A DNA stretch of 64,000 bases, from NCBI GenBank assembly GCA_031119475.1, contig JAVHXV010000001.1, positions 372,001 to 436,000 on the forward strand. Reading direction: 5' to 3'. Position 1 is the stretch's first letter. The number at the start of each line of letters is the position of its first letter. Under the pieces are notes generated by a model. It had not been told where the DNA came from. It did no database searches and saw only the letters and a list, made by a program, of their open reading frames with translations. The position numbers and the translations under genes were made by a program. Of this stretch, positions 34,480 to 43,894 are shown one piece after another. Source of the stretch: Pedobacter sp. GTDB taxonomy: Bacteria > Bacteroidota > Bacteroidia > Sphingobacteriales > Sphingobacteriaceae.

Positions 34480-37400
34480 ATTTGAAACCTGTTTTATTTT
34501 TGGTGCTGTTTGGACTGAGCGGATTGGTGGCCAATTCAAAAACCCATACGGAGAGAAAAGTCGCGCAAACAGACTCTGATCCCATTAGACAAGAGATTTC
34601 CCTAAATTCCGGTTGGCTGAGCATGGCCGACGAAAAGAACAGTTCCGCCTATGCGGGCTTCGAAAAGATAAGCTATGTGCCCAAGGGGTGGAAAAACGTG
34701 AATGTGCCGCACAATTGGGACCAATATGATGGCTATCAGCGCAAGCTGCATGGAAACAAGCATGGCTATGCCTGGTACCGCAAAAAATTTAGGGTTGCGG
34801 CGCAGGGCGGGCAAAAAAAATATTTCCTCTATTTTGAGGGCGTAGGCTCTTATGCCACGGTCTGGCTGAATGGTGTGGAGATTGGCAGCCATGCAGGTGG
34901 AAGGACCACTTTTACCCTCGACGCCAGCCACGCCATTAAATTTAACCAGGACAATGTGCTGGCGGTTAGGGCAGACCATCCGGCCAACATCCAAGACCTG
35001 CCCTGGGTTGATGGGGGCTGCTCTACCGAACGGGGTTTTTCTGAAGGATCGCAGCCGATGGGCATCTTCAGGCCGGTGCACCTCATTGTTACCAGCCCCG
35101 TGCGCATCCAGCCTTTTGGCGTGCACATCTGGAACAATGCCGAGGCCAGCAAAGAATCGGCCCAGCTCTACCTGGAAACCACGTTCAAAAATTATGGGTC
35201 AGCAGCACAGCAACTGACAGTGGTCAATACGCTCCTCAATCGGGAGGGGAAGATCGTAGCCAGTACCAAAAGCCTGGTCAATACCACGCCCGGGCAGGAA
35301 ACTACGGTCAGCCAGCAATTCCGAGGCATCAGCCATCCTACCTTATGGTCGCTGAAAGAGCCCTATCTCTACACGGTCAATACCACCATCCTTCAGGCAG
35401 GAAAGATCATCGACCAGATCAGCACACCTTACGGCATCCGTACCATCAGCTGGCCAATCGGCAACAGCCAGGGCAAGCAGTTCCTGCTCAATGGGGAACC
35501 AGTTTTTATCAACGGGATTGCAGAATACGAACACCTCATCGGCAACAGCCATGCCTTTACGGCCGAACAGATCTATTCCCGTGTGCGGCAGATCAGGGCT
35601 GCGGGCTTCAATGCCTTCCGCGATGCGCACCAGCCGCATAACCTCGACTACCAGAAATACTGGGACCAAATGGGCATCCTTTCCTGGACGCAGCTGGCCG
35701 CCCACATCTGGTACGATACGCCGGCCTTTCGCAAAAACTTTAAAAGCCTGCTTACCGATTGGGTAAAGGAACGCAGGAACAGTCCGTCGGTGGTACTCTG
35801 GGGGCTGGAGAACGAGAGTACCTTGCCGGCAGATTTTGCCAAAGAATGTACCGAACTGATCCGCAAGCTTGATCCTACGGCTTCGGCACAGAGAAAGGTA
35901 ACCACCTGCAACGGCGGGCAGGGTACCGATTGGGATGTGCCGCAGAACTGGACGGGCACCTATGGCGGTAATCCGCTCACCTATGCCGAAGACCTGAAAA
36001 AGCAGGTGCTCGTGGGCGAATATGGGGCCTGGCGCACGCTAGACCTCCATGAAAACCAGGCAGGCACCAAGGGCTATCCAGAAAACCAGATGACGGGACT
36101 GATGGAAACCAAGATCAGGCTGGCCGAATCGGTCAAAGATCAGGTCGCAGGGCATTTTTTCTGGCTCTACAGTTCTCACGATAATCCGGGAAGGGTACAG
36201 GGCGGTGAAGGCCTGCGCGACCTCGATCGGGTAGGGCCCGTTAACTATAAGGGGATGTTTACCCCTTGGGAAGAGCCCACCGATGCCTTTTACCTTTTCA
36301 GGAGCAATTATGCGCCCAAAGGTACCGAACCGATGGTGTATATCGTGTCGCACACTTGGCCGAGCCGTTGGACCAGTCCCGGCATAAAGGACAGCATTAT
36401 CGTGTATTCCAACTGCGATGAGGTGGAACTTTTTAACGACATGGGCCAGCACTCCTTGGGCGTAAAGACCAGAAATGGGATCGGTACACATTTCCAGTGG
36501 GATCGGGCCAACATCCAATACAACGTTCTGTACGCTGTGGGCTATGTAAACGGTAGGGCAGTGGCCAAAGACGTCATTGTGCTCAACAACCTGCCCAAGG
36601 CCCCAAATTTCAATGCGCTAGTTGACCCTACAGACCTGCCCAGGCCCGCTGCAAATTATCATTACCTATACCGTTTAAACTGCGGAGGGCCTGATTATAC
36701 CGACCAATATGGCAACATTTGGGCGGCAGACCAGCAATTGCAGTCTCCTGCACAATATGGTTCAACCTCCTGGGCGGCCAATTTTCCGGGCGTACCGGCA
36801 TTTTTTGCCAGTCAGCGGCGCACCTTTGGGCCCGTAGCGGGCACGGCAGATTGGAAGCTTTTCCAATCGTTCAGGTACGGCAGGGATCAGTTGAAGTTCC
36901 AATTCCCGATACAAAAGGATGGGACCTATCTCGTAGAACTGTATTTTATCGAACCCTGGCTGGGCATAGGCGGCGGATTTAACGCCGAAAAGATGCGGGT
37001 TTTCGATGTGGCCATCAATAACCAGACGGTGATCAAAGACCTCGACATCTGGGCCGAAGCGGGAAGCAACCGGCTGTTGAAGAGAACCGTGAAGGTGTTC
37101 TGCAAAAAAGGCCAACTGGTGGTGTCGTTTCCACAGGTAAAGGTGGGGCAGGCGGTCATATCGGCCATTGCCGTAGCCAGTTTAGCTCCACAGCAAAAAA
37201 TGGGCGATCAGCATCATTACCTGATCCAGACCGACCAAAAATCTGCCCTGAAAAGCTGGCTGGACATTGGCGATGCACAGTTTAGCGATGAGGCCACCCA
37301 ACTGGTTTCTTTGCCGGCAAACCTCTATGGTGCCGAATGGCTGCAGCTGGCCAGAAAAACTGATCAGCCAAACAAATTTAGGCTCAACGCCGAGGCTGAT

Positions 37401-37988
37401 GTATTTGTGGCGATTGCCAAAGACCAAAAACTCCCTGCCGATTTTGAGGACACGAAAACGGTGGTAACCAATAGCAAGAACGAACAATTTCCCGTGTACC
37501 GCAAAAGGTTCAGCAAAAATGCAGAGGTCAACCTGTCCAAAGTACAGCTCTTGGCCGTGCTTCCGCCGAGCCTTTTGGAACCGGCCTACGACCTGAAAAC
37601 GGTGACCAGCTATAAGGCCACAGCGGCAACCGCAACCGGCAGCCACATTGAAAAAGCAGATTTCTTGGGCAAAGAACGGCAGGTGTTCCAATCGCCCTCC
37701 ACCGATCAGCTAAGCTTTGCCATTTCGGTAGGCGTGGCCGATACCTATTCGCTCACCCTAAAATACCATAACCCCAATGCTACCGAACTCAAGGGAAAAA
37801 TAGACTTCCTCACCACCGATGGTACCCTAATGCGTAGTGAGTCTGTCATCTTTAGTCCGACCAAAGCCGGCAAATGGAACTACCTGGGTACCAGCACGGG
37901 TACCATGGTCAATGCCGGCAGCTACCAGGTGCGCATTGCCCTAACCGAAGGAAACAACCTGTATATGGACCAGTTGGATGTGCAATAG
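34476..37988 (+). CDS. Exported multidomain GH2 glycoside hydrolase with malectin-like module
   Basis: The 1170-residue protein overlaps the GH95 stop by 4 bp. After the signal peptide comes the GH2 sugar-binding domain (VNVPHNWDQYDGYQRK, YFEGVGSYATVWLNG), the immunoglobulin-like domain and the TIM barrel. The general acid is Glu447 in LWGLENES and the probable nucleophile Glu515 in LVGEYGAW. Beyond the barrel lie a DUF4982-like segment and a malectin-type domain (YRLNCGGPDYTDQYGNIWAAD, about 730-890), then a further beta module at the end. GH2 covers beta-galactosidase, beta-glucuronidase and beta-mannosidase; the malectin module suggests binding of a plant glycan. It is last in the hydrolase operon. 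Confidence 0.9.
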   Translation: MNLKPVLFLVLFGLSGLVANSKTHTERKVAQTDSDPIRQEISLNSGWLSMADEKNSSAYAGFEKISYVPKGWKNVNVPHNWDQYDGYQRKLHGNKHGYAWYRKKFRVAAQGGQKKYFLYFEGVGSYATVWLNGVEIGSHAGGRTTFTLDASHAIKFNQDNVLAVRADHPANIQDLPWVDGGCSTERGFSEGSQPMGIFRPVHLIVTSPVRIQPFGVHIWNNAEASKESAQLYLETTFKNYGSAAQQLTVVNTLLNREGKIVASTKSLVNTTPGQETTVSQQFRGISHPTLWSLKEPYLYTVNTTILQAGKIIDQISTPYGIRTISWPIGNSQGKQFLLNGEPVFINGIAEYEHLIGNSHAFTAEQIYSRVRQIRAAGFNAFRDAHQPHNLDYQKYWDQMGILSWTQLAAHIWYDTPAFRKNFKSLLTDWVKERRNSPSVVLWGLENESTLPADFAKECTELIRKLDPTASAQRKVTTCNGGQGTDWDVPQNWTGTYGGNPLTYAEDLKKQVLVGEYGAWRTLDLHENQAGTKGYPENQMTGLMETKIRLAESVKDQVAGHFFWLYSSHDNPGRVQGGEGLRDLDRVGPVNYKGMFTPWEEPTDAFYLFRSNYAPKGTEPMVYIVSHTWPSRWTSPGIKDSIIVYSNCDEVELFNDMGQHSLGVKTRNGIGTHFQWDRANIQYNVLYAVGYVNGRAVAKDVIVLNNLPKAPNFNALVDPTDLPRPAANYHYLYRLNCGGPDYTDQYGNIWAADQQLQSPAQYGSTSWAANFPGVPAFFASQRRTFGPVAGTADWKLFQSFRYGRDQLKFQFPIQKDGTYLVELYFIEPWLGIGGGFNAEKMRVFDVAINNQTVIKDLDIWAEAGSNRLLKRTVKVFCKKGQLVVSFPQVKVGQAVISAIAVASLAPQQKMGDQHHYLIQTDQKSALKSWLDIGDAQFSDEATQLVSLPANLYGAEWLQLARKTDQPNKFRLNAEADVFVAIAKDQKLPADFEDTKTVVTNSKNEQFPVYRKRFSKNAEVNLSKVQLLAVLPPSLLEPAYDLKTVTSYKATAATATGSHIEKADFLGKERQVFQSPSTDQLSFAISVGVADTYSLTLKYHNPNATELKGKIDFLTTDGTLMRSESVIFSPTKAGKWNYLGTSTGTMVNAGSYQVRIALTEGNNLYMDQLDVQ

Positions 37989-38110
37989 GAGTTGTGAGTT
38001 GTGAGTTGTGGGTTGTGAGTTGGGAGTTTGGCGTTGGGCTGTCATTCCGAACGCAGTGAGGAATCTCTGTACGAGTATCAGGTATCGAGTATCAGGTATC
38101 AGGTATCAAG
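37986..38110. repeat. Heptad arrays and one REP copy in a convergent gap
   Basis: GAGTTGT-type heptads start on the GH2 stop codon (37986-38035). A REP-like element, GTCATTCCGAACGCAGTGAG within 38040-38069, follows, then GTATCAG/GTATCGA heptads (38073-38110). No gene and no classical terminator is seen between the convergent genes. Confidence 0.75.
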
Positions 38111-38118
38111 ATGCCAGA

Positions 38119-39537
38119 TCACCCAACAATCTTCTTCAGCATGCCCTTAAAAATGAAGTAATGGAATGGCAGCATGGCGATCCAGTACAACCTGCCCGAT
38201 AGGCCCAATGGGCGAAAAGTAGCCGTTTGGTGCACACAGCCCTCTTTGTCGATGCAGAATTCCAGCCAGGCTTCGCCGGGGAGTTTCATTTCGGCATACA
38301 ACAGCAGGCGTTGCTGTTCTTTATCAGATAGAATGACCCGCCAGAAATCCAGTGCTTCGCCTGGCGAGGTTTCGTTGGCATTTCTCCGCCCGCGCCGTGA
38401 ACCTACGCCACCGAACAGCCGGTCCAAGAAACCACGGAAATCCCATAGCCAATCGGCATAGTACCATCCGTTGGCACCACCGATGGAGAAGATCCGGTCA
38501 AGTGCCTTTTTAGGATCCTGCGCACGCATGGATTGGTTGTCAGTAAGCACGCCGAACTTGGGCACTTCGATGTGCTGCGCCATGCCCTTTTGGAAGATCC
38601 GGTTCGAAGGCGAATCCTTCCAGCTCGACAGCACCAAATTCTGCTCAATCTTTTCAAAAGCCATAGCAATGGCCTTTTTGTAGGGGATGGGTGCAATATC
38701 GAGCCTTTCGCCCAGGTTGTTCTTTTCTGGGATCACGTCAACCTTCATGCTCTCTACCAGGTTCCTCGCCAGCACATAGGAGGTGGAGGTCACAAAGTAC
38801 AGCCAATAGGACGAAAGGTTGGGCGTAAACACCGGAACAATAATGATCTTTCGCTTGAGCTTCCTCACTTTGGCAAACTGTTCCAACATCTGTTTGTAGG
38901 TCAGCAGGTCTGGCCCATAAATGTCGAAATGCTGATGATAGGTATCTTCCTTGCCCAGTACCCCGGTCAGGAACTCGATCACATTCCTGATGGCAATGGG
39001 CTGGCATTTGGTCTTCAGCCATTTCGGGGCAACCATAACCGGTAACTTTTCGACCAGGTCCCTGATGATCTCAAAGGAGGCACTGCCCGAGCCGATAATG
39101 ATCCCTGCCCTTAGCGTGGTAAGGGGTGTCCTGCCTTTCGCCAAGGTTTTCTCTACTGCTTTTCTGCTTTTTAAATGCGTACTGAGCTCTTTTTCGTTTA
39201 CGATCCCCGAAAGATAGATCAGCTGCTTGGCCGTAGTGTTGTCGAGGTATTGGATAAAATGTTCTGCCGACTCCAGTTCGGTCTTCGAAAAATCGCCGCT
39301 CGTGCTCATCGAGTGCACCAGGTAATAGGCCGCATCGATCGCTGTTGGCAAATTGGCGAGTGAACGTGGATCAGAAAGGTCAGCCTGTATGGCCCTTACC
39401 TGAGCTTTCCCGTACTGATGCAGGTCGAGCCTGGCCGTATCACGTACCGCACAGATTACCTCGTGCCCCATTTCTACCAATACCGGCAACAGCCTTTTTC
39501 CAATGTATCCGGTTGCACCGGTAAGGAGGATCTTCAT
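38119..39537 (-). CDS. SDR-family NAD(P)-binding protein with C-terminal DUF2867
   Basis: The 472-residue protein begins MKILLTGATGYIGKRLLPVL, a Rossmann GxxGxxG nucleotide-binding loop of the atypical extended SDR type, continues with AYYLVHSM and IYLSGIV, and ends with a DUF2867-like domain from about 320 (GWYYADWLWDFRGFLD, MKLPGEAWLEF, HQTATFRPLGLSGRLYW, ending in a hydrophobic helix). Proteins of this two-domain form are common in bacteria and are annotated as NAD-dependent epimerase/dehydratase-like; a substrate is not known. It stands alone between a repeat-filled convergent gap and the AT-rich defence-like island. Confidence 0.85.
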   Translation of the reverse strand: MKILLTGATGYIGKRLLPVLVEMGHEVICAVRDTARLDLHQYGKAQVRAIQADLSDPRSLANLPTAIDAAYYLVHSMSTSGDFSKTELESAEHFIQYLDNTTAKQLIYLSGIVNEKELSTHLKSRKAVEKTLAKGRTPLTTLRAGIIIGSGSASFEIIRDLVEKLPVMVAPKWLKTKCQPIAIRNVIEFLTGVLGKEDTYHQHFDIYGPDLLTYKQMLEQFAKVRKLKRKIIIVPVFTPNLSSYWLYFVTSTSYVLARNLVESMKVDVIPEKNNLGERLDIAPIPYKKAIAMAFEKIEQNLVLSSWKDSPSNRIFQKGMAQHIEVPKFGVLTDNQSMRAQDPKKALDRIFSIGGANGWYYADWLWDFRGFLDRLFGGVGSRRGRRNANETSPGEALDFWRVILSDKEQQRLLLYAEMKLPGEAWLEFCIDKEGCVHQTATFRPLGLSGRLYWIAMLPFHYFIFKGMLKKIVG

Positions 39538-39628
39538 GAATAGTTAACAAAGGAGGGGGTGGGTTTGTTGGGTTTGAGCAATTTGCTGCTATTTTAGGAT
39601 TTGTAGGCCTGCTGGTATTGAGTTGATT

Positions 39629-39659
39629 TGTCATGCTGAGCAAAGCGAGGCATCTCTGA
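39629..39659. repeat. REP-like element
   Basis: TTGTCATGCTGAGCAAAGCG followed by AGGCATCTCTG is a variant of the dispersed palindrome GTCATnnnGAnCGnAGnGAG found at about ten other places in the window. It lies between the divergent SDR and AbiH genes. Confidence 0.65.
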
Positions 39660-39797
39660 TGGCATATGGTACGGATTAACCGCTACCGTTCTGAATAAAA
39701 CTTGCCTATCGAACGTAAAAAAATAGAGCATTTTTTCGCTTTTTACATGCTTTCTAGGAGCGGTTAAACTCTTATCTTGCAGTATCTATATTTCGCC

Positions 39798-40889
39798 ATG
39801 AACAGATTAATTATTGTGGGGAATGGTTTTGACCTTGCCCATGGTCTTCCTACAACTTACTGTGATTTTATTACCGATTATTTGGCTAAAGCCTTAAATG
39901 AATTTAAATCCAATCACTATTTTGATGATTTGCACTTATTGGAAATAAAAAGGCTTCACACCTATGATCCTAATCCAATTGACTATTATTTCCAAATTAC
40001 AGCCGAAAATGTCATAGGTGTCCTCCAAGCTTTACACGCTAAGGGAATTAATGCAATAATAACCTACCACTGTGAATTTTTTGAAAAGACTATTAAGAAA
40101 GTTGGTGAGATAAATTGGGTAGACCTAGAAAATGATTTTTTTGAAGAACTCAATTCTTATCGAAAAACACCTAATGGGGAATTCCATAGGGAAAAAGTTA
40201 TTCGATTAAATAAACAATTTTCTTTTCTGAAAGAGAAGCTTTCCGAATATCTTCGAGGCATTCAAATAGATGAGGGCAGTTTTAAGCCGAATGTATTTAT
40301 CAGCACTATTTTCAATCAGCGGATTACTGGACCAACTCAAAAATCAGGGACAACTACGCCTAAAAAATTATTTCTCAATTTCAATTACACCAATACATTA
40401 AAGCCATACATAGGCTTTACAAAAGGATTGACGACATCAAGTCCTGTTGAAGATGATCAGCTGATACACATTCATGGAGAGCTAGATAATCCTCATAATC
40501 CCGTCATTTTTGGATTTGGAGATGAGCATAACAAGCATTATCTAGAATTTGAAGACTTACATAATGATGAGGTCTTTAGGCACATTAAGTCATTCGCCTA
40601 TTTCAAAACTTCAAATTATCACAACTTAATGAGTTTCTTAAATGATGATTATTTTGAGGTATTTATTGTGGGTCATTCTTGTGGGCTTTCGGACAGAACA
40701 ATGTTCAGACAGATATTTGAGCACAAGAATATCTCCAAGGTGAAAATTATCTATCATGAAAGGGAAGATGGAACGAATGATTATGAAGATAAGACCATCA
40801 GTTTGGCCAGGCATTTTACGGATAAAGCTAATATGCGTTTAAAGTTAGTTTCTGAGCCAGATTGTGTTGCACTTCCTCAGCATAGATAA
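39798..40889 (+). CDS. AbiH-family phage abortive infection protein
   Basis: The ATG at 39798 gives 363 residues and puts the family motif at the very N-terminus: MNRLIIVGNGFDLAHGLPT. Other AbiH features are the LFLNFNYTNTLKPY strand, IHGEL, VIFGFGDEH and a late VGHSCGLSDRTMF motif. AbiH was described in lactococcal plasmids as an abortive infection protein, and family members occur widely in bacterial defence islands; the biochemical mechanism is not established. The gene is AT-rich compared with its neighbours and is 54 bp upstream of an OLD-family nuclease gene, which suggests a two-gene acquired defence unit. Confidence 0.9.
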   Translation: MNRLIIVGNGFDLAHGLPTTYCDFITDYLAKALNEFKSNHYFDDLHLLEIKRLHTYDPNPIDYYFQITAENVIGVLQALHAKGINAIITYHCEFFEKTIKKVGEINWVDLENDFFEELNSYRKTPNGEFHREKVIRLNKQFSFLKEKLSEYLRGIQIDEGSFKPNVFISTIFNQRITGPTQKSGTTTPKKLFLNFNYTNTLKPYIGFTKGLTTSSPVEDDQLIHIHGELDNPHNPVIFGFGDEHNKHYLEFEDLHNDEVFRHIKSFAYFKTSNYHNLMSFLNDDYFEVFIVGHSCGLSDRTMFRQIFEHKNISKVKIIYHEREDGTNDYEDKTISLARHFTDKANMRLKLVSEPDCVALPQHR

Positions 40890-40943
40890 TTCGTACGGAT
40901 TTTTTAAAAAGTATTAACAAATTATTAATTAGAATTTTGCGTG

Positions 40944-42770
40944 ATGATAAGAGCGGTAAAATTGGATGCGGAAGATTTTCCGCTACATAATATAGAAGGA
41001 GGAGGAAGAAAATTAGATAAACTGTCCAAGCTTAATTTTTTCGTAGGTGCAAACAACTCTGGTAAGAGTAAGCTTTTGAGAACATTGTTTTCAAGCAAGA
41101 ATAAAAAAATTATTCCTGAGGGAATTGAAATGATAAAGTTATCTGAAGTTATTTCATCCTTTACTCAAGAGGTACAGATCTTTTTTGTTAGAAACGATAT
41201 GGTAAGTTATGGGCCAGTAGATGTCAATGAGATTGGAAAACTTGAAATGCCAGAATATTTCGATTGTAATTTTGACTTTAAGATTGATATTATTGATAAA
41301 ATTAAGATTCTTACATCCATTGGTACATTCCGAACATCCAATGCCACAACCTCGCATGAATTTTCTAGTCGATTAAAAAAAATTGCTAATAATACGTTGT
41401 CTAAATTAAATGAATTGATTACTAATGACAATTTTAGATATTTCAATGAAGATAAGTATATACCCACTTTACGAGGGCTTCGTTCATTGAATTCTAGTAA
41501 TGAGGATTTTTATCTTGCTCGTACAATTAAAGATTATTTTGAACATTTAAAAATCAATGTTAGTGCGAATATCTATTCTGGCTTAGGTCTTTACAATGAT
41601 TGCAAGCGTCTCTTATTGGGCAATACGGAGTCTAGACAAAAAATGAAAGATTTTGAAAGGTTTTTAAGTGAAACATTTTTTTCGAATGCTGAAGTCAATA
41701 TTATCCCAAATGTAGATGATCATGTCGTACATATCCGCATTGATGATGATGAATATCCGGTTTATGAGTTAGGCGATGGTATACAGTCAATTATAGTTTT
41801 AATGTATCCAATGTTTTTTAATCAAGGAAAAACAACACATTTTTATATTGAAGAACCAGAACAATTTTTACATCCAGGATTTCAAAGAATTTTCTTGGAA
41901 GCGCTAAATAGATATGAGTTTAGAGATTTCCAATATTTCATCACTACTCATTCTAATCACCTCTTAGATTTAAGTATGGATATTGCAGATGTTTCAATTT
42001 ATACCTTACAGAAATTGAAAGAGCGGGAAGAAACCTTTACCATACAAAATGTCAGAAATGATGATCTCAGTATTTTAGATTTGCTAGGCGTTCGCAAATC
42101 CTCTGTGTTTTTATCTAATTGCACAATATGGGTAGAAGGCATCACTGATCGGATTTATTTAAGAAAATATATTGATGTTTATCAAAAGGCTTATGGCCAT
42201 CAGCAATTTACTGAAGATATTCATTATAGCTTCGTTGAGTTTGGAGGAAACAACATTACCCATTGGTCATTTTTGGATTCTGAGGATCCAGAACATAACA
42301 ACATTCAGGTAAAACGGATTTGCAACCGCCTATTTCTCATAACAGATAGTGATGGAGAAAAACGTGGGATGGAGGAGGAGAAGGTTGAGAACGGGACTAA
42401 AAAAGCTGCAAGGCACCTGATGCTCAAGGAAAATTTAGGTGAAAATTATTATAGGCTCTCTTGCAGAGAGATAGAAAACTTATTAGTGCCAACAGTGATT
42501 AAGCAGGTAGTTGTGCAATGGGAAGGAAAGGAACTAGACTTTACTAATTTCTCCATGACTAAATATGTTGATGAACCATTAGGTACTTATATTGACACTG
42601 TAGTCCCAGAGCTTACGCGAAAATATGGTGATAAGTCTGGGACTGTAAAGAACAAAGTAGAGTTTGCTAAGCGTGCTGTAAATGAGATAGCAGATGTAAA
42701 TGGCTTATCTAAGGAGGCGAAGCTCGTTGCAAAGAAACTTTATGATTTCATAGCTTCACACAATGCTTAG
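40944..42770 (+). CDS. OLD-family ATP-dependent nuclease (AAA ATPase plus TOPRIM)
   Basis: The ATG at 40944 (608 residues) is preferred to the GTG one codon earlier. An ABC/SMC-like ATPase domain carries Walker A GANNSGKS (35-42), a signature-like YELGDGIQSIIVLM, Walker B TTHFYIEEPEQFLHPG and an H-loop FITTHSNHLLD. A C-terminal TOPRIM domain follows with WVEGITDRIYLRKYI (Glu) and LITDSDGEKRG (DxD). This is the OLD/GajA architecture, in which the ATPase regulates a metal-dependent DNA nuclease. GajA pairs with a UvrD-like helicase in Gabija; here the partner is AbiH. AT-rich codon use suggests horizontal gain. Role in phage defence is by family and context. Confidence 0.9.
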   Translation: MIRAVKLDAEDFPLHNIEGGGRKLDKLSKLNFFVGANNSGKSKLLRTLFSSKNKKIIPEGIEMIKLSEVISSFTQEVQIFFVRNDMVSYGPVDVNEIGKLEMPEYFDCNFDFKIDIIDKIKILTSIGTFRTSNATTSHEFSSRLKKIANNTLSKLNELITNDNFRYFNEDKYIPTLRGLRSLNSSNEDFYLARTIKDYFEHLKINVSANIYSGLGLYNDCKRLLLGNTESRQKMKDFERFLSETFFSNAEVNIIPNVDDHVVHIRIDDDEYPVYELGDGIQSIIVLMYPMFFNQGKTTHFYIEEPEQFLHPGFQRIFLEALNRYEFRDFQYFITTHSNHLLDLSMDIADVSIYTLQKLKEREETFTIQNVRNDDLSILDLLGVRKSSVFLSNCTIWVEGITDRIYLRKYIDVYQKAYGHQQFTEDIHYSFVEFGGNNITHWSFLDSEDPEHNNIQVKRICNRLFLITDSDGEKRGMEEEKVENGTKKAARHLMLKENLGENYYRLSCREIENLLVPTVIKQVVVQWEGKELDFTNFSMTKYVDEPLGTYIDTVVPELTRKYGDKSGTVKNKVEFAKRAVNEIADVNGLSKEAKLVAKKLYDFIASHNA

Positions 42771-42819
42771 CCTTATATCTTCAAAAATTCTAATAGAGTT
42801 AGTGAAAAAAAGATTTCAA

Positions 42820-43383
42820 ATGAGAAAGATATCGTTCTATATACTTTACACAGTAATTATATTACTGTCTGCATGCAATGGAAATGACAAAAAGATTAGC
42901 GAACAAAAGCCTGATAGTATTCAAAAAATGTCACGCCTGCCAGATTCTATTGAGACTTTTTCTACTTACTTCAATGCACGTTATGGCTTCAGTGTTAAAT
43001 ATCCGCATGATCTTGTGCCACGACCGGAAAGCGAAAATGGTGATGGCCGTATCTTCGTTGAGCAAGGAGGTAGAGAGGTAATGCGCGCGTATGCTATTCA
43101 GGACATCGATAAGGAAGGCATTGAGGCATATCACAAATCTGCGCTTGAACTGGCTTCAAACGTTTTTCCCTCATGGAGAATTTTATCTAGTAACGTTGGG
43201 AAAGACTATTGTGAGTTTGAAGGCACTACGAAAGACCTGCTCTATTTTAGACGGACAATCTTTAGGGATGGGTTATTTATTTCGGCTAGTTGTCAGACAG
43301 ACTCTGTTAAATCAAAGACATTTGAGCAGTTGAAAAATCTGATCCGTCGTACCTTGAAAAAAGATGGAAAAGGTTGGCAGTAG
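42820..43383 (+). CDS. Small lipoprotein of unknown function
   Basis: The start at 42820 places a lipoprotein signal peptide at the N-terminus (MRKISFYILYTVIILLSAC, lipobox LSAC); an in-frame ATG at 42763 would overlap the nuclease gene and add residues before the signal. The mature part (about 168 residues) has YFNARYGFSVKYPHDLVP, a PsbP/MOG1-like opening of the kind found in many small bacterial lipoproteins, and FRRTIFRDGLFISASC. It probably sits in the periplasm as a folded alpha/beta domain. No family is certain. It is less AT-rich than the two defence genes before it and may be a resident gene behind the island. Confidence 0.72.
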   Translation: MRKISFYILYTVIILLSACNGNDKKISEQKPDSIQKMSRLPDSIETFSTYFNARYGFSVKYPHDLVPRPESENGDGRIFVEQGGREVMRAYAIQDIDKEGIEAYHKSALELASNVFPSWRILSSNVGKDYCEFEGTTKDLLYFRRTIFRDGLFISASCQTDSVKSKTFEQLKNLIRRTLKKDGKGWQ

Positions 43384-43894
43384 CTTGCTCGTGTTATTAG
43401 GGTCAACTGGCAATTATAATTACTTAAAATTCCCTCACTTGTGTAAGTCTTAAGCGCAGCGTGACTTTTGCCCAGTTCGGTGCCTCGTGCAGATACGCTT
43501 TCGCGAAGTAAGCAGATCAGTAAAATTTATTCTTTTGACTTGGGGCGACAAAAAGAGGTTGATAATGATATAGACCTAAGGCTGACCCTGAAATTGACAC
43601 TGGTGGGGGTGGAGAAATAGGCTACAGAAATTATGATATGTTCAAAGATGTCTCCCTCCGCTCGACATGACAAGTTGTGCCAGGCTGCGCAGCTTTTTCG
43701 CTAAAGACAGTCTCATCGGTCGCCAAAAATCTTTGCGCTTTCCGCTTTAAGCTAACCTTTAAAGTTTACAATGGGAGATTGCGTCGCTTCGCCCGCAAAA
43801 AGCCGCACAGAAATTTCCATGCGGCCAAACCAACTGAATATAATATAAACAAAACTTAACTTCTCGCCAAACGCCCAGCGCTCTCCGCCCTCCG
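43384..43894. other. 511-bp convergent gap with decayed coding remnant, REP copy and heptad array
   Basis: No intact gene is seen. A short open stretch (about 43570-43668) would encode a glycine-rich peptide with TGGGGEIGYRNYDMFKD, which looks protein-like but has stop codons directly upstream, so it may be a gene remnant. A REP-like element (TCTCCCTCCGCTCGACATGA) occupies 43646-43675. From 43865 CGC-type heptads (CGCCAAA, CGCCCAG, CGCTCTC, CGCCCTC) run exactly onto the stop codon of the aldehyde dehydrogenase gene. Confidence 0.5.

Noticed and set aside
42763..42819. Upstream ATG for the small lipoprotein
   Set aside because: It overlaps the nuclease gene and would put about 19 residues before the signal peptide; the ATG at 42820 starts directly at a normal lipoprotein signal.
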